From NCBI GenBank assembly GCA_002366775.1, contig DFBW01000065.1, positions 3,957 to 11,771 on the forward strand: a stretch of DNA of 7,815 nucleotides, written 5' to 3'. A program made the translations under genes and the position numbers. The stretch is from Roseovarius sp. UBA3070 (GTDB lineage: Bacteria; Pseudomonadota; Alphaproteobacteria; Rhodobacterales; Rhodobacteraceae). The notes under the pieces are model-generated. The model was not told where the DNA came from. It saw only the letters and a list, made by a program, of their open reading frames with translations, and made no database searches. Position 1 is the stretch's first letter. The number at the start of each line of letters is the position of its first letter. Below are positions 1 to 6,476 of this stretch, one piece after another.

Positions 1-153
1 AACATGGTCGCAGTGAGCAGCTTTGGCGCGGCCTACATGCTGGTTGTGATTATCGAGCCTTTGGCCGATCTGGCGGTTCTGGCCGGTGCAAAAGCTGCGC
101 GTGATCTGGGCCTGGGCCGTTTCCTGACCCACCGTTTGTATCACGCCGCTTAA
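1..153 (+). CDS. C-terminal end of an unrecognised, probably membrane-associated protein (5' end outside window)
   Basis: An open frame from the first base runs through 50 codons to a TAA at 151-153. Its first two thirds are strongly hydrophobic (for example the stretch AAYMLVVIIEPLADLAVLAGA), which fits one membrane helix. The tail is basic and polar and ends in THRLYHAA. I do not recognise the family. An ATG lies at bases 4-6, so a 49-residue small membrane protein starting there cannot be excluded, but only three bases upstream are visible and no ribosome binding site can be judged. It ends 91 bases before cobW and is followed by a hairpin terminator candidate, so it is probably a separate transcription unit. 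Coding is likely because the frame is GC-rich and codon use looks normal. Function is unknown. Confidence 0.6.
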   Translation, partial: NMVAVSSFGAAYMLVVIIEPLADLAVLAGAKAARDLGLGRFLTHRLYHAA

Positions 154-185
154 TCGCGCCGTTTTACCAAACCCTCTGATACATT

Positions 186-217
186 CGGCGGCGCCCTGAA
201 ATGGGGGCCGCCGTTTT
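186..217 (+). terminator. Rho-independent terminator candidate between the partial gene and cobW
   Basis: An 11-base left arm (186-196) and an 11-base right arm (203-213) pair at 10 of 11 positions, with a six-base loop. They are followed directly by TTTT (214-217). The stem is almost entirely G/C. Its position, 32 bases after the stop of the upstream gene, is right for a terminator of that gene. It lies only 27 bases before the cobW start codon, so it also sits where an attenuator or a stable 5'-UTR hairpin of cobW would be. The sequence alone does not separate these roles. Confidence 0.7.
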
Positions 218-244
218 CACAGTTATTCACAGGATACATCCGAC

Positions 245-1321
245 ATGCCTGCTAAAATTCCCGCCACTGTTGTTACTGGTTTTCTGGGCGCCGGTAAAAC
301 CACGCTGATCCGGCACATGCTGGAAAACGCCCAGGGCAAACGCATCGCTTTGATCATTAATGAATTTGGCGATCTGGGTGTCGATGGGGACATCCTTAAG
401 GGGTGCGGCGATGAAACCTGCACCGAAGATGACATCATGGAGCTGAGCAATGGCTGCATCTGCTGCACCGTAGCTGAGGATTTCGTGCCCACCATGCAAA
501 AGCTGCTGGAGCGCGAAAATGCCCCCGATCATATTGTCATTGAAACCTCTGGCCTGGCCTTGCCCCAACCTCTGGTGCGGGCGTTCAACTGGCCCGAGAT
601 TTCCACCCGCGTTACCGTCGATGGCGTCGTGACTGTGGTGGATGGCAAGGCCGTTAGCGAAGGCCGCTTTGCCCATAACGTCGCCGCAGTGGATGCCCAG
701 CGCGCGATGGATGAAAACCTAGATCACGAAACGCCGCTATCTGAATTGTTTGAAGATCAGGTGGCCTGCGCTGATATGATCGTCGTCAATAAATCCGACC
801 TTCTGGGTGCGGATGAGGTTGAAACGTTAATCGGCAAGCTGCGCAGTGACAGCCGTGGCGGCGTGCAGGTGGTCAAGGCCACCATGGGGGCCCTGCCGGT
901 TGATGTTTTGCTGGGTCAGGGTATCGGCTCGGAAAATGATCTGGAGGCGCGCCACGAGGTGCATCACCATCATCACGATCACCATGATGATGACGGCGAT
1001 CATCACGACGATCATCATCACCACCATGATCACGATCATGATGAATTTGAGAGCTTTGTTGTCACCCGCGCCGAAATCACCGATCCAGCGGCCTTTGCAC
1101 TGCGCGTGGCGGATATCATCCGCGACCATGACATCCTGCGCCTTAAGGGCTTTGCTGCGGTCACAGGCAAACCCATGCGCCTGACGATTCAGGCCGTTGG
1201 GCCGCGTGTTGACAGCTATTTTGATCAACCCTTTGGCACCGGCACGCGTGAAACCCGGTTGGTGGTTATCGGGCAGGCCGGTTTGGACCGCGCGGCGATT
1301 GAGGCCGCATTGGCCGCCTAA
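245..1321 (+). CDS. cobW: CobW, GTP-dependent cobalt chaperone for cobalamin synthesis (COG0523 family)
   Basis: 358 residues, full length. The SIMIBI GTPase domain shows the Walker A loop GFLGAGKT (residues 12-19), the INEFGDLGVDG switch region (38-48), the metal-binding GCICC motif with Cys71, Cys73 and Cys74, an ETSG motif (100-103) and the base-specificity motif NKSD (182-185). Extra cysteines lie at 54 and 59. A His/Asp-rich linker spans residues 240-266, and a CobW C-terminal domain follows to the end. In this family the Cys motif holds the metal in a nucleotide-dependent way; CobW of Rhodobacter capsulatus is known to favour Co(II) when loaded with Mg-GTP. The likely role is cytoplasmic delivery of cobalt to the CobN-CobS-CobT chelatase, and cobN lies downstream. 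The start is supported by AGGA at 231-234. The gene overlaps the next one by one base (TAATG), which implies translational coupling. Confidence 0.96.
   Translation: MPAKIPATVVTGFLGAGKTTLIRHMLENAQGKRIALIINEFGDLGVDGDILKGCGDETCTEDDIMELSNGCICCTVAEDFVPTMQKLLERENAPDHIVIETSGLALPQPLVRAFNWPEISTRVTVDGVVTVVDGKAVSEGRFAHNVAAVDAQRAMDENLDHETPLSELFEDQVACADMIVVNKSDLLGADEVETLIGKLRSDSRGGVQVVKATMGALPVDVLLGQGIGSENDLEARHEVHHHHHDHHDDDGDHHDDHHHHHDHDHDEFESFVVTRAEITDPAAFALRVADIIRDHDILRLKGFAAVTGKPMRLTIQAVGPRVDSYFDQPFGTGTRETRLVVIGQAGLDRAAIEAALAA
962..1045 (+). repeat. His/Asp codon repeat encoding the CobW metal-binding loop
   Basis: A low-complexity run of CAT/CAC and GAT/GAC codons encodes residues 240-267 of CobW: 16 histidines, mostly in groups of two to five, separated by aspartates and one glycine. 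Such His-rich linkers between the GTPase and C-terminal domains are known in CobW and the related Zn chaperones, where they are thought to bind metal or act as a reservoir. At the DNA level the tandem CAT/GAT units are prone to replication slippage, so loop length probably varies between strains without breaking the frame. Confidence 0.9.
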
Positions 1322-1770
1322 TGCTGATTGTTGAGCCCGGCGACCCACGCGCGCCAGATGCAAGCGCACTTTTGCTCTCCAGCCATGCGCTGATGCAAGA
1401 GCTGTTCCCGGCTGAGGACATTTACGCGCTCGACATTGATGAACTCTGCGCACCGGCCATCCGGTTTTTCATCGCACGCGACACAAGCGGTTTGCTCGGC
1501 ACCGGGGCTCTGGCAGTCCGCGAAGGTTACGGCGAAGTGAAATCCATGTTCACCGCCCCAAATGCACGCGGCAGAGGGGTTGCGTCAGCCCTCCTGCGTC
1601 AGATCGAGGACGAGGCCCGCACAGAAGGCCTTCATGCGCTGAAGCTGGAAACCGGCGAGGAATTGCCCGCGGCGTGCCGTCTGTACGAGCGAAATGGTTT
1701 TACCCGTTGCGGTATATTTGGCGATTACGCCCCAAACACCACCAGCGTTTACATGGAAAAGCCGTTATGA
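1321..1770 (+). CDS. GNAT-family N-acetyltransferase
   Basis: 149 residues, the usual length of a single GNAT domain. The acetyl-CoA-binding motif A is clear: a beta strand GEVKSMFT (71-78) followed by the pyrophosphate loop ARGRGVA (82-88) and the helix ASALLRQIEDEAR. The C-terminal motif B is visible as LYERNGF (121-127), followed by a final strand TSVYMEK. The protein should transfer an acetyl group from acetyl-CoA to an amine; the substrate cannot be read from the sequence. Its ATG shares one base with the cobW stop codon (TAATG), so the two are almost certainly co-transcribed and coupled. No step of B12 synthesis is known to need such an enzyme, so the link to cobalamin is positional only. 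It ends two bases before the tail of the minus-strand small gene. Confidence 0.9.
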   Translation: MLIVEPGDPRAPDASALLLSSHALMQELFPAEDIYALDIDELCAPAIRFFIARDTSGLLGTGALAVREGYGEVKSMFTAPNARGRGVASALLRQIEDEARTEGLHALKLETGEELPAACRLYERNGFTRCGIFGDYAPNTTSVYMEKPL

Positions 1771-1772
1771 AT

Positions 1773-1937
1773 CTAAATTGGCGCCTTCGCCTTGGCTGCG
1801 GCTTTCATCCGTGCCAACAATTCGGCCTTGTCCTCGCGCTGCCCAAAGGGCTTTTTCAACGATCCATGCGCGTTATTCTCGGCGTGTCGCGGTGCGTTCT
1901 TACCCTTTTTGGGCGCGCCGGCTGCTTTATAGTTCAT
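1773..1937 (-). CDS. Small basic hypothetical protein, 54 residues
   Basis: On the minus strand an ATG at 1937-1935 opens 54 codons and a TAG at 1775-1773. A good ribosome binding site, GAGGA (complement of 1945-1949), lies seven bases before the ATG. The protein begins MNYKAAGAPKKGKN, contains KKPFGQREDKAELLARMKAAAKAK near its end in two parts (residues 28-39 and 40-51), and has 10 Lys and 3 Arg against 4 acidic residues, giving a strong positive charge. The N-terminal half looks disordered (Ala, Gly, Pro, Lys, Asn) and the last 20 residues could form an amphipathic helix. There is no Cys, signal peptide or membrane segment. This fits a small nucleic-acid- or ribosome-associated protein, but that is inference. 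It is convergent with the GNAT gene (two-base gap), divergent from cobN (47-base gap), and antisense to any cobW-to-cobN readthrough transcript. Confidence 0.72.
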   Translation of the reverse strand: MNYKAAGAPKKGKNAPRHAENNAHGSLKKPFGQREDKAELLARMKAAAKAKAPI

Positions 1938-1984
1938 GATCTGATCCTCACATTTGTGGCACCCCTAACACGAGAGTTTCACTA

Positions 1985-4900
1985 ATGCACCTGCTCGCTG
2001 CCACTCCGGGAAGTATCGATGACGGCACCGAGCCGGTTGATCTGGGCCAGACACCATCGGATGTCGTGTTTATCTCGGCTGCCGATACCGAATTGGCCGC
2101 GCTGAGCGAGGCGCGCGCCGAGATGCCCAATCCTGTGGGCCTGCGGCTTGCCAATATGACCCACCTGCAACACCCGATGTCTGTGGATATGCACCTAGAC
2201 AATTGCGCCACGCAGTCTCGGCTGGTCATCGCCCGTGTTTTGGGTGGCACAGGGTACTGGCGCTATGGCGCCGAACAATATGCGGCGCGCTGCTATGAGG
2301 CCGGTGTTGCGTTGGCCCTGCTGCCCGGCGACGACAAACCAGACGAGGAACTGCGCCAGCTGTCCACCGTATCTGACGAGGATTACGACGCCCTCTGGGC
2401 CTATCTGGTTGAAGGCGGCCCAGAAAATTCGACGAATTTTCTAAGCTACGCCCGGTTTATGCTGGAGCACACCGAACCACCCGCCGCAGCCAGCCCGTTG
2501 TTGCGGGCCGGGGTGTATTGGCCCGGTTCCGGTGTCGCCGATCTGAACACAGCACAGGCGGCTTGGGTCGAGGGTCAGCCGATCGTGCCGCTGATCTTTT
2601 ATCGCGCGCTGGTGCAGGGCGCGGGCCTGAACCCGATCAACCGCATGGTGCGCGCGCTTTTGCGGCAGGGATTAAACCCTCTGCCGGTCTTTGTCGCATC
2701 CCTCAAAGATCCGGTTTCAGTGGCGACATTAGAACAATTGTTCACCTCAGCCCCACCTGCTGTCATCCTCAACTGCACGTCCTTCGCGGTTGGATCACCT
2801 CACGCTGGCGATCAAAGCCCGTCCAACCCGCTGTCCAGCAGTTTCGCCAATGGCGCGCCAGTGTTTCAGGCCGTGTTGGCAGGATCAACCGAGGCCGCCT
2901 GGGTTGAAGGTTTGAATGGCCTATCTGCCCGCGATATCGCCATGAACGTGGCCCTGCCCGAGGTAGATGGGCGCATCCTGTCACGCACAATTTCGTTCAA
3001 GGGCGAGGCGTTTTTTGACGCGGCCACCGAATGCCCCATCGCCACCTATCGCGCCCAGGGTGACCGGGTCGAATTTGTGGCACAACTGGCGGCCAACTGG
3101 GCCAAGCTGCGCACCACCCCCGAGCCTGACCGCAAAGTGGCGCTGGTGTTGGCGAACTACCCCAACAAAGACGGGCGACTGGCCAATGGCGTGGGCCTCG
3201 ATACACCAGCAGGTACAGTGCATGTGCTGGAATTGCTGCAACAGGCTGGCTACCGTGTTATGGGGCGCCCATCTGACAGCGATACCCTGATGCAGGCCGT
3301 CATGGCCGGGCCAACCAACTGGTTGAGCGACCGCGCACAGCGCACGGGCGGCGTGCGCCTTTCCATGGCCGATTATCAGATCGACTATGGCCAACTGCCG
3401 TGGGAATTGCGCGAGGCGATGGAAACGCGCTGGGGCAAACCCGAGCAAGACCCCTTCTATACCGCTGGCGAGGTGGATTGCGGATACTTCAGCCTGTCAG
3501 TGCTGGAATTTGGCAATGTCGTGGTCGGCCTTCAGCCTGCACGCGGCTATAACATTGATCCAACCGACACCTATCATTCGCCCGATTTGGTGCCGCCCCA
3601 CAATTATCTGGCCTTCTATTTCTGGCTGCGACACCAGTTTCGCGCACATGCGATCGTGCATATGGGCAAACACGGCAACATGGAATGGTTGCCGGGCAAG
3701 GCATTGGCGCTGTCAGCCAATTGCTGGCCCGAGGCGGTGCTGGGACCGATGCCACATCTCTACCCATTCATCGTGAATGACCCCGGCGAAGGCACACAAG
3801 CCAAACGCCGCGCACAAGCGGTGATCATCGACCACCTGACACCCCCCCTAACCCGCGCCGAAACCTACGGGCCCTTGAAAGAACTCGAAGCACTTGTCGA
3901 TGAATATTACGAGGCCGCAGGCGTTGATCCGCGCCGGATTGAGTATCTGCGCCGGGAAATCCTGACACTCACCTCTGCCACCGGTCTGGCCACGGACGTT
4001 GGCATGGCAGGCGAGGACGAAGACCGCGATCTGGCCAAGCTGGACGCCTATCTGTGCGAGCTGAAAGAGGCGCAAATCCGTGACGGGCTGCATATCTTTG
4101 GCCAATCCCCCACAGGCCAGCAAGCGTTGGACCTGACCATTGCACTGGCGCGTGTACCGCGCGGCATGGGTAAGGGGGGTGATGCCTCCCTGATCACAGC
4201 ATTGGCACAGGATTACGACCTCGGGTTTGACCCGCTCGATTATGATATGGCGGCTCCCTGGTCTGGGCCTCAGCCCGATGCTCTCATAGCGATGTCAGGC
4301 GATCCATGGCGCAGCACCGGCGACACGGTTGAGCGGCTTGAACTATTTGCGCAACATATCTTGCGGGATGGTGGGCGGGGCGTCGTGGGCCTTGGTCCAC
4401 GCGCGTCGTGCGTCATCACCGAAATCCACTCAAATATTGCCCCTATTGTGGCGGCCTGCGGAGATGCCGAAGGCCAAGCTCTGCTCACGGCCCTCAACGG
4501 GCACGCCATCGCCCCCGGCCCGTCGGGCGCCCCGACACGCGGCCGGCTTGATGTGCTGCCCACTGGCCGAAACTTCTTTTCGGTTGATAGCCGCGCTGTG
4601 CCCACACCAACGGCCTGGGCCTTGGGGTGGAAATCCGCCAATATGCTGATCGAAAAGCACCTGCAGACCGAAGGCGACTGGCCGCGTGCCTTGCTGATTA
4701 CCGCCTGGGGCACTGCCAATATGCGTACCGGTGGTGACGACATCGCTCAGGCACTGGCGCTGATGGGGGTCAAACCCAAATGGGACAGCGCCAACCGCCG
4801 CGTCACCGGGTTTGAGGTGTTGCCACATACCGTGCTGGGCCGCCCTCGCGTGGATGTCACGCTGCGTATTTCCGGCTTTTTCCGGGATGCCTTTCCGCAG

Positions 4901-5692
4901 CTGATTTCACTGGTCGATAGTGCCGCGCGCGCAGTCATGGCCCTAGATGAGCCTGATGACATAAACCCTGCCGCCGCACGGGCGCGCGCTGAGGGAATTC
5001 AGGCGCGTGTCTATGGCTCCAAGCCCGGCGCTTATGGCGCGGGATTGCAGGCGATGATTGACGAGCGGCTTTGGGCCAACAAGGCCGATCTGGCCGAGGC
5101 CTATCTGACATGGGGCAGTTACGCCTATGGCGCCGGATCTGAGGGCGCCGCTGATCGTGCCGGGTTTGAGGCCCGTCTGTCTCAGGCCGAGGCGGTCGTG
5201 CAAAATCAGGACAACCGCGAGCACGATATTCTGGACAGCGATGATTATTATCAGTTCGAAGGCGGTGCTGCGGCGGCGATCAGCACGTTGCAAGGTCGGG
5301 ACCGACCGATTTATCACAATGACCATTCGCGCCCCGAGCGCCCGGTGATCCGCACCCTGGACGATGAGATTGGCCGCGTTGTACGCAGCCGTGTGGTAAA
5401 CCCCAAATGGATCGAAGGCGTCAAACGCCACGGCTATAAGGGCGCGTTTGAGATTGCCGCGACGGTGGATTACCTCTTTGCCTTTGCAGCCACGACGGGC
5501 GCTGTACGCGGGCATCATTTTGATCTGGTCGAGGCCGCCTTTTTAGAAGACGAGGCCACGCGTGATTTCATCGCCGAGCACAATGCCCCAGCCCTGAGAG
5601 AGATTGCTGAGCGGTTACAGGAAGCGATTGATCGCGGGCTTTGGGCACCGCGCTCCAATTCGGCACACGCGCGCATCGCGCAGCATCTTTGA
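1985..5692 (+). CDS. cobN: CobN, large subunit of aerobic cobaltochelatase
   Basis: 1235 residues, close to the usual length of CobN (about 1200-1300), with intact ends. The start MHLLAATPGSIDDG is the typical CobN N-terminus; an N-terminal region is followed by the long CobN / magnesium-chelatase subunit H domain. The family hallmark HMGKHGNMEWLPGK lies at residues 559-572, followed by NDPGEGTQAKRRAQAVIIDH, and the C-terminus ends in a typical LWAPRSNSAHA segment. CobN binds hydrogenobyrinate a,c-diamide and inserts Co(II) with ATP hydrolysis by the AAA+ partners CobS and CobT (absent here), in the cytoplasm, in the oxygen-dependent route. The related BchH/ChlH is ruled less likely by the CobN-type N-terminus and by the cobW and cobO neighbours. 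A weak GAGAG (1972-1976) precedes the ATG by eight bases. No convincing promoter is visible in the 47 bases between it and the divergent small gene. Confidence 0.97.
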   Translation: MHLLAATPGSIDDGTEPVDLGQTPSDVVFISAADTELAALSEARAEMPNPVGLRLANMTHLQHPMSVDMHLDNCATQSRLVIARVLGGTGYWRYGAEQYAARCYEAGVALALLPGDDKPDEELRQLSTVSDEDYDALWAYLVEGGPENSTNFLSYARFMLEHTEPPAAASPLLRAGVYWPGSGVADLNTAQAAWVEGQPIVPLIFYRALVQGAGLNPINRMVRALLRQGLNPLPVFVASLKDPVSVATLEQLFTSAPPAVILNCTSFAVGSPHAGDQSPSNPLSSSFANGAPVFQAVLAGSTEAAWVEGLNGLSARDIAMNVALPEVDGRILSRTISFKGEAFFDAATECPIATYRAQGDRVEFVAQLAANWAKLRTTPEPDRKVALVLANYPNKDGRLANGVGLDTPAGTVHVLELLQQAGYRVMGRPSDSDTLMQAVMAGPTNWLSDRAQRTGGVRLSMADYQIDYGQLPWELREAMETRWGKPEQDPFYTAGEVDCGYFSLSVLEFGNVVVGLQPARGYNIDPTDTYHSPDLVPPHNYLAFYFWLRHQFRAHAIVHMGKHGNMEWLPGKALALSANCWPEAVLGPMPHLYPFIVNDPGEGTQAKRRAQAVIIDHLTPPLTRAETYGPLKELEALVDEYYEAAGVDPRRIEYLRREILTLTSATGLATDVGMAGEDEDRDLAKLDAYLCELKEAQIRDGLHIFGQSPTGQQALDLTIALARVPRGMGKGGDASLITALAQDYDLGFDPLDYDMAAPWSGPQPDALIAMSGDPWRSTGDTVERLELFAQHILRDGGRGVVGLGPRASCVITEIHSNIAPIVAACGDAEGQALLTALNGHAIAPGPSGAPTRGRLDVLPTGRNFFSVDSRAVPTPTAWALGWKSANMLIEKHLQTEGDWPRALLITAWGTANMRTGGDDIAQALALMGVKPKWDSANRRVTGFEVLPHTVLGRPRVDVTLRISGFFRDAFPQLISLVDSAARAVMALDEPDDINPAAARARAEGIQARVYGSKPGAYGAGLQAMIDERLWANKADLAEAYLTWGSYAYGAGSEGAADRAGFEARLSQAEAVVQNQDNREHDILDSDDYYQFEGGAAAAISTLQGRDRPIYHNDHSRPERPVIRTLDDEIGRVVRSRVVNPKWIEGVKRHGYKGAFEIAATVDYLFAFAATTGAVRGHHFDLVEAAFLEDEATRDFIAEHNAPALREIAERLQEAIDRGLWAPRSNSAHARIAQHL
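2422..2442. repeat. 21-bp perfect AT-rich palindrome inside cobN
   Basis: Ten-base arms AGAAAATTCG (2422-2431) and CGAATTTTCT (2433-2442) are exact reverse complements around a single central A (2432). The element overlies codons 147-153 of cobN (Glu-Asn-Ser-Thr-Asn-Phe-Leu). It uses AT-rich codons (AAT, AAT, TTT and the rare CTA) in an otherwise GC-rich gene. It has no T-run beyond its own arm, so it does not read as a normal terminator. It could be a protein-binding site or chance. Confidence 0.55.
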
Positions 5693-5970
5693 AAAACGTA
5701 TTGTTCATTTGCGGTAAGGCGCGCAAACGCAGCCCGACAGCCGCACAAATCGCAGGTAAATGGCCCGGTATAAACGCCGATTTCGCAGGCCTGAGCCACG
5801 ATGCGGACGAACAGATCACTGCCCGGCATCTGGATTGGGCCGACATTTTTTTTGTTATGGAAGCGCGACAATTGCGCCAACAACACCCATGGCTGCACGG
5901 GCACATTTGCCCGCCAAAGACGCTGTGCTTGTTTGATGCCAGGGGCGCGCGTGCAAATGCCAGCCCATGA
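5689..5970 (+). CDS. Short low-molecular-weight tyrosine-phosphatase-like protein, TTG start coupled to cobN
   Basis: 93 residues from a TTG at 5689 that overlaps the cobN stop as TTGA. I chose this start because family similarity begins exactly there (KNVLFICGKARKRSPTA); an ATG at 5641 would add 16 residues unlike the family inside cobN. The phosphatase loop is C8-X5-R14-S15-P16-T17, followed by WPGINADFAGLS and LDWADIFFVME, which match the short LMW-PTP family of about 105 residues. These hydrolyse phosphomonoesters through a cysteinyl-phosphate; the true substrate of the short subgroup is not known to me. The usual C-terminal segment (CLDIPDDY..MDP-like) is missing after CLFD; the frame ends in ARGARANASP. 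A matching tail exists in another frame (see findings), so the gene may be frameshifted. Translational coupling to cobN suggests co-expression; a role in B12 synthesis is unproven. Confidence 0.72.
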   Translation: MKNVLFICGKARKRSPTAAQIAGKWPGINADFAGLSHDADEQITARHLDWADIFFVMEARQLRQQHPWLHGHICPPKTLCLFDARGARANASP

Positions 5971-5979
5971 GCAAAGGGT

Positions 5980-6369
5980 CTAAATCCCTGGCTTGCAAAC
6001 CAGTTCAACCTTGTCCCGATAAAGCTTGTTGTAATCACAATCATACTCCAGCGTGCGCGGCTCGGGCGAGGATGACCCAGCCCCGCAATCCAGGCTGGCT
6101 TCGATCAGCACCTGATCACCATCCATGCGTTTCACCCGGCAGCCGGTGGATTTTTCAATCGCCACTTTGGCGCGCGGCATCACCACCTCGGGCCGTGGCG
6201 CCCATTCGGTGTTCACACGCAACGCCAGTGCCCGATTGCCATCGTGGCGCACATCAAACGTGCTTTCGCCCACGGTGATCCGCTGCCCGGCAATCCCGCG
6301 ATATTCGGGCGGGGGCGTATCGCACCCAGCCAGAAAAAGCAGCCCTGATATCAATCCAATCCAACGCAT
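5980..6369 (-). CDS. Hypothetical lipoprotein with four conserved-looking cysteines
   Basis: 129 residues on the minus strand. The first 16 residues, MRWIGLISGLLFLAGC, form a textbook lipoprotein signal: one Arg, a hydrophobic core and the lipobox LAGC with Cys16 as the lipidated residue. Asp17 follows; in E. coli Asp at +2 favours inner-membrane retention, but this rule is less certain in alphaproteobacteria. After a Pro-rich linker the mature domain looks like a small beta-rich fold. It holds four further cysteines (77, 95, 111, 125) that could make two disulfides in the periplasm, for example around STGCRV and EYDCDYN. I do not recognise a named family. It converges on the phosphatase-like gene with a nine-base gap and diverges from cobO. 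The ribosome binding site is weak (complement of about 6375-6385). Link to B12 is by position only. Confidence 0.85.
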   Translation of the reverse strand: MRWIGLISGLLFLAGCDTPPPEYRGIAGQRITVGESTFDVRHDGNRALALRVNTEWAPRPEVVMPRAKVAIEKSTGCRVKRMDGDQVLIEASLDCGAGSSSPEPRTLEYDCDYNKLYRDKVELVCKPGI

Positions 6370-6476
6370 TATCCAACATTGCCCGCCACAACGTTAACAA
6401 TTGCTTAAAGCGCGCAAATAGGCTTGCGCCAGGCGTCGCGCTCCCACACACTCGGGCCAACCCCAAGGAGGCAATG
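6370..6476. promoter_or_regulatory. Divergent intergenic region between the lipoprotein gene and cobO
   Basis: This is the only place from which both the lipoprotein gene (leftward) and cobO (rightward) can be started, so promoters for both are expected here. It includes an AT-rich core (6391-6410, with GTTAAC and CAATTG) and an inverted repeat, GCGCAA (6412-6417) with TTGCGC (6424-6429) separated by six bases. I cannot assign -35 and -10 boxes with confidence on either strand. The region is too short and lacks the conserved boxes for a cobalamin riboswitch. Confidence 0.4.
6465..6471 (+). promoter_or_regulatory. Strong Shine-Dalgarno that favours the second of two cobO ATG codons
   Basis: AAGGAGG is a near-perfect complement of the 16S rRNA tail. 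The first ATG (6474) begins only two bases after it, which is too close for efficient initiation. The second ATG (6477) begins five bases after it, within the normal range. This supports translation start at 6477, giving MSTDPDRH rather than MMSTDPDRH. Confidence 0.75.

Noticed and set aside
1949..1958. Ten-base palindrome CACATTTGTG between the small gene and cobN
   Set aside because: Four-base arms are expected often by chance; it matches no operator that I can name, and no promoter could be fitted around it.
1674..1985. Plus-strand open frames spanning the GNAT end and the gap before cobN
   Set aside because: They start inside the GNAT gene in other frames, have no ribosome binding site, and overlap the better-supported minus-strand 54-residue gene.
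4567..4583. Inverted repeat CCGAAA-N5-TTTCGG in cobN, and a similar GGTCGG/CCGACC at 5294-5307
   Set aside because: Six-base arms with short loops are expected around a dozen times in a window of this size, and both lie in ordinary coding sequence.
4270..4828. Overlapping minus-strand open frames inside cobN (about 130-190 codons, also at 4943-5518)
   Set aside because: They mirror high-GC cobN codons, lack family signals, and cobN is unambiguous on the plus strand.
6370..6476. Cobalamin riboswitch upstream of cobO (also looked for before cobW and cobN)
   Set aside because: None of the upstream regions is long enough or carries the conserved B12-box sequence; no aptamer-like architecture was seen.
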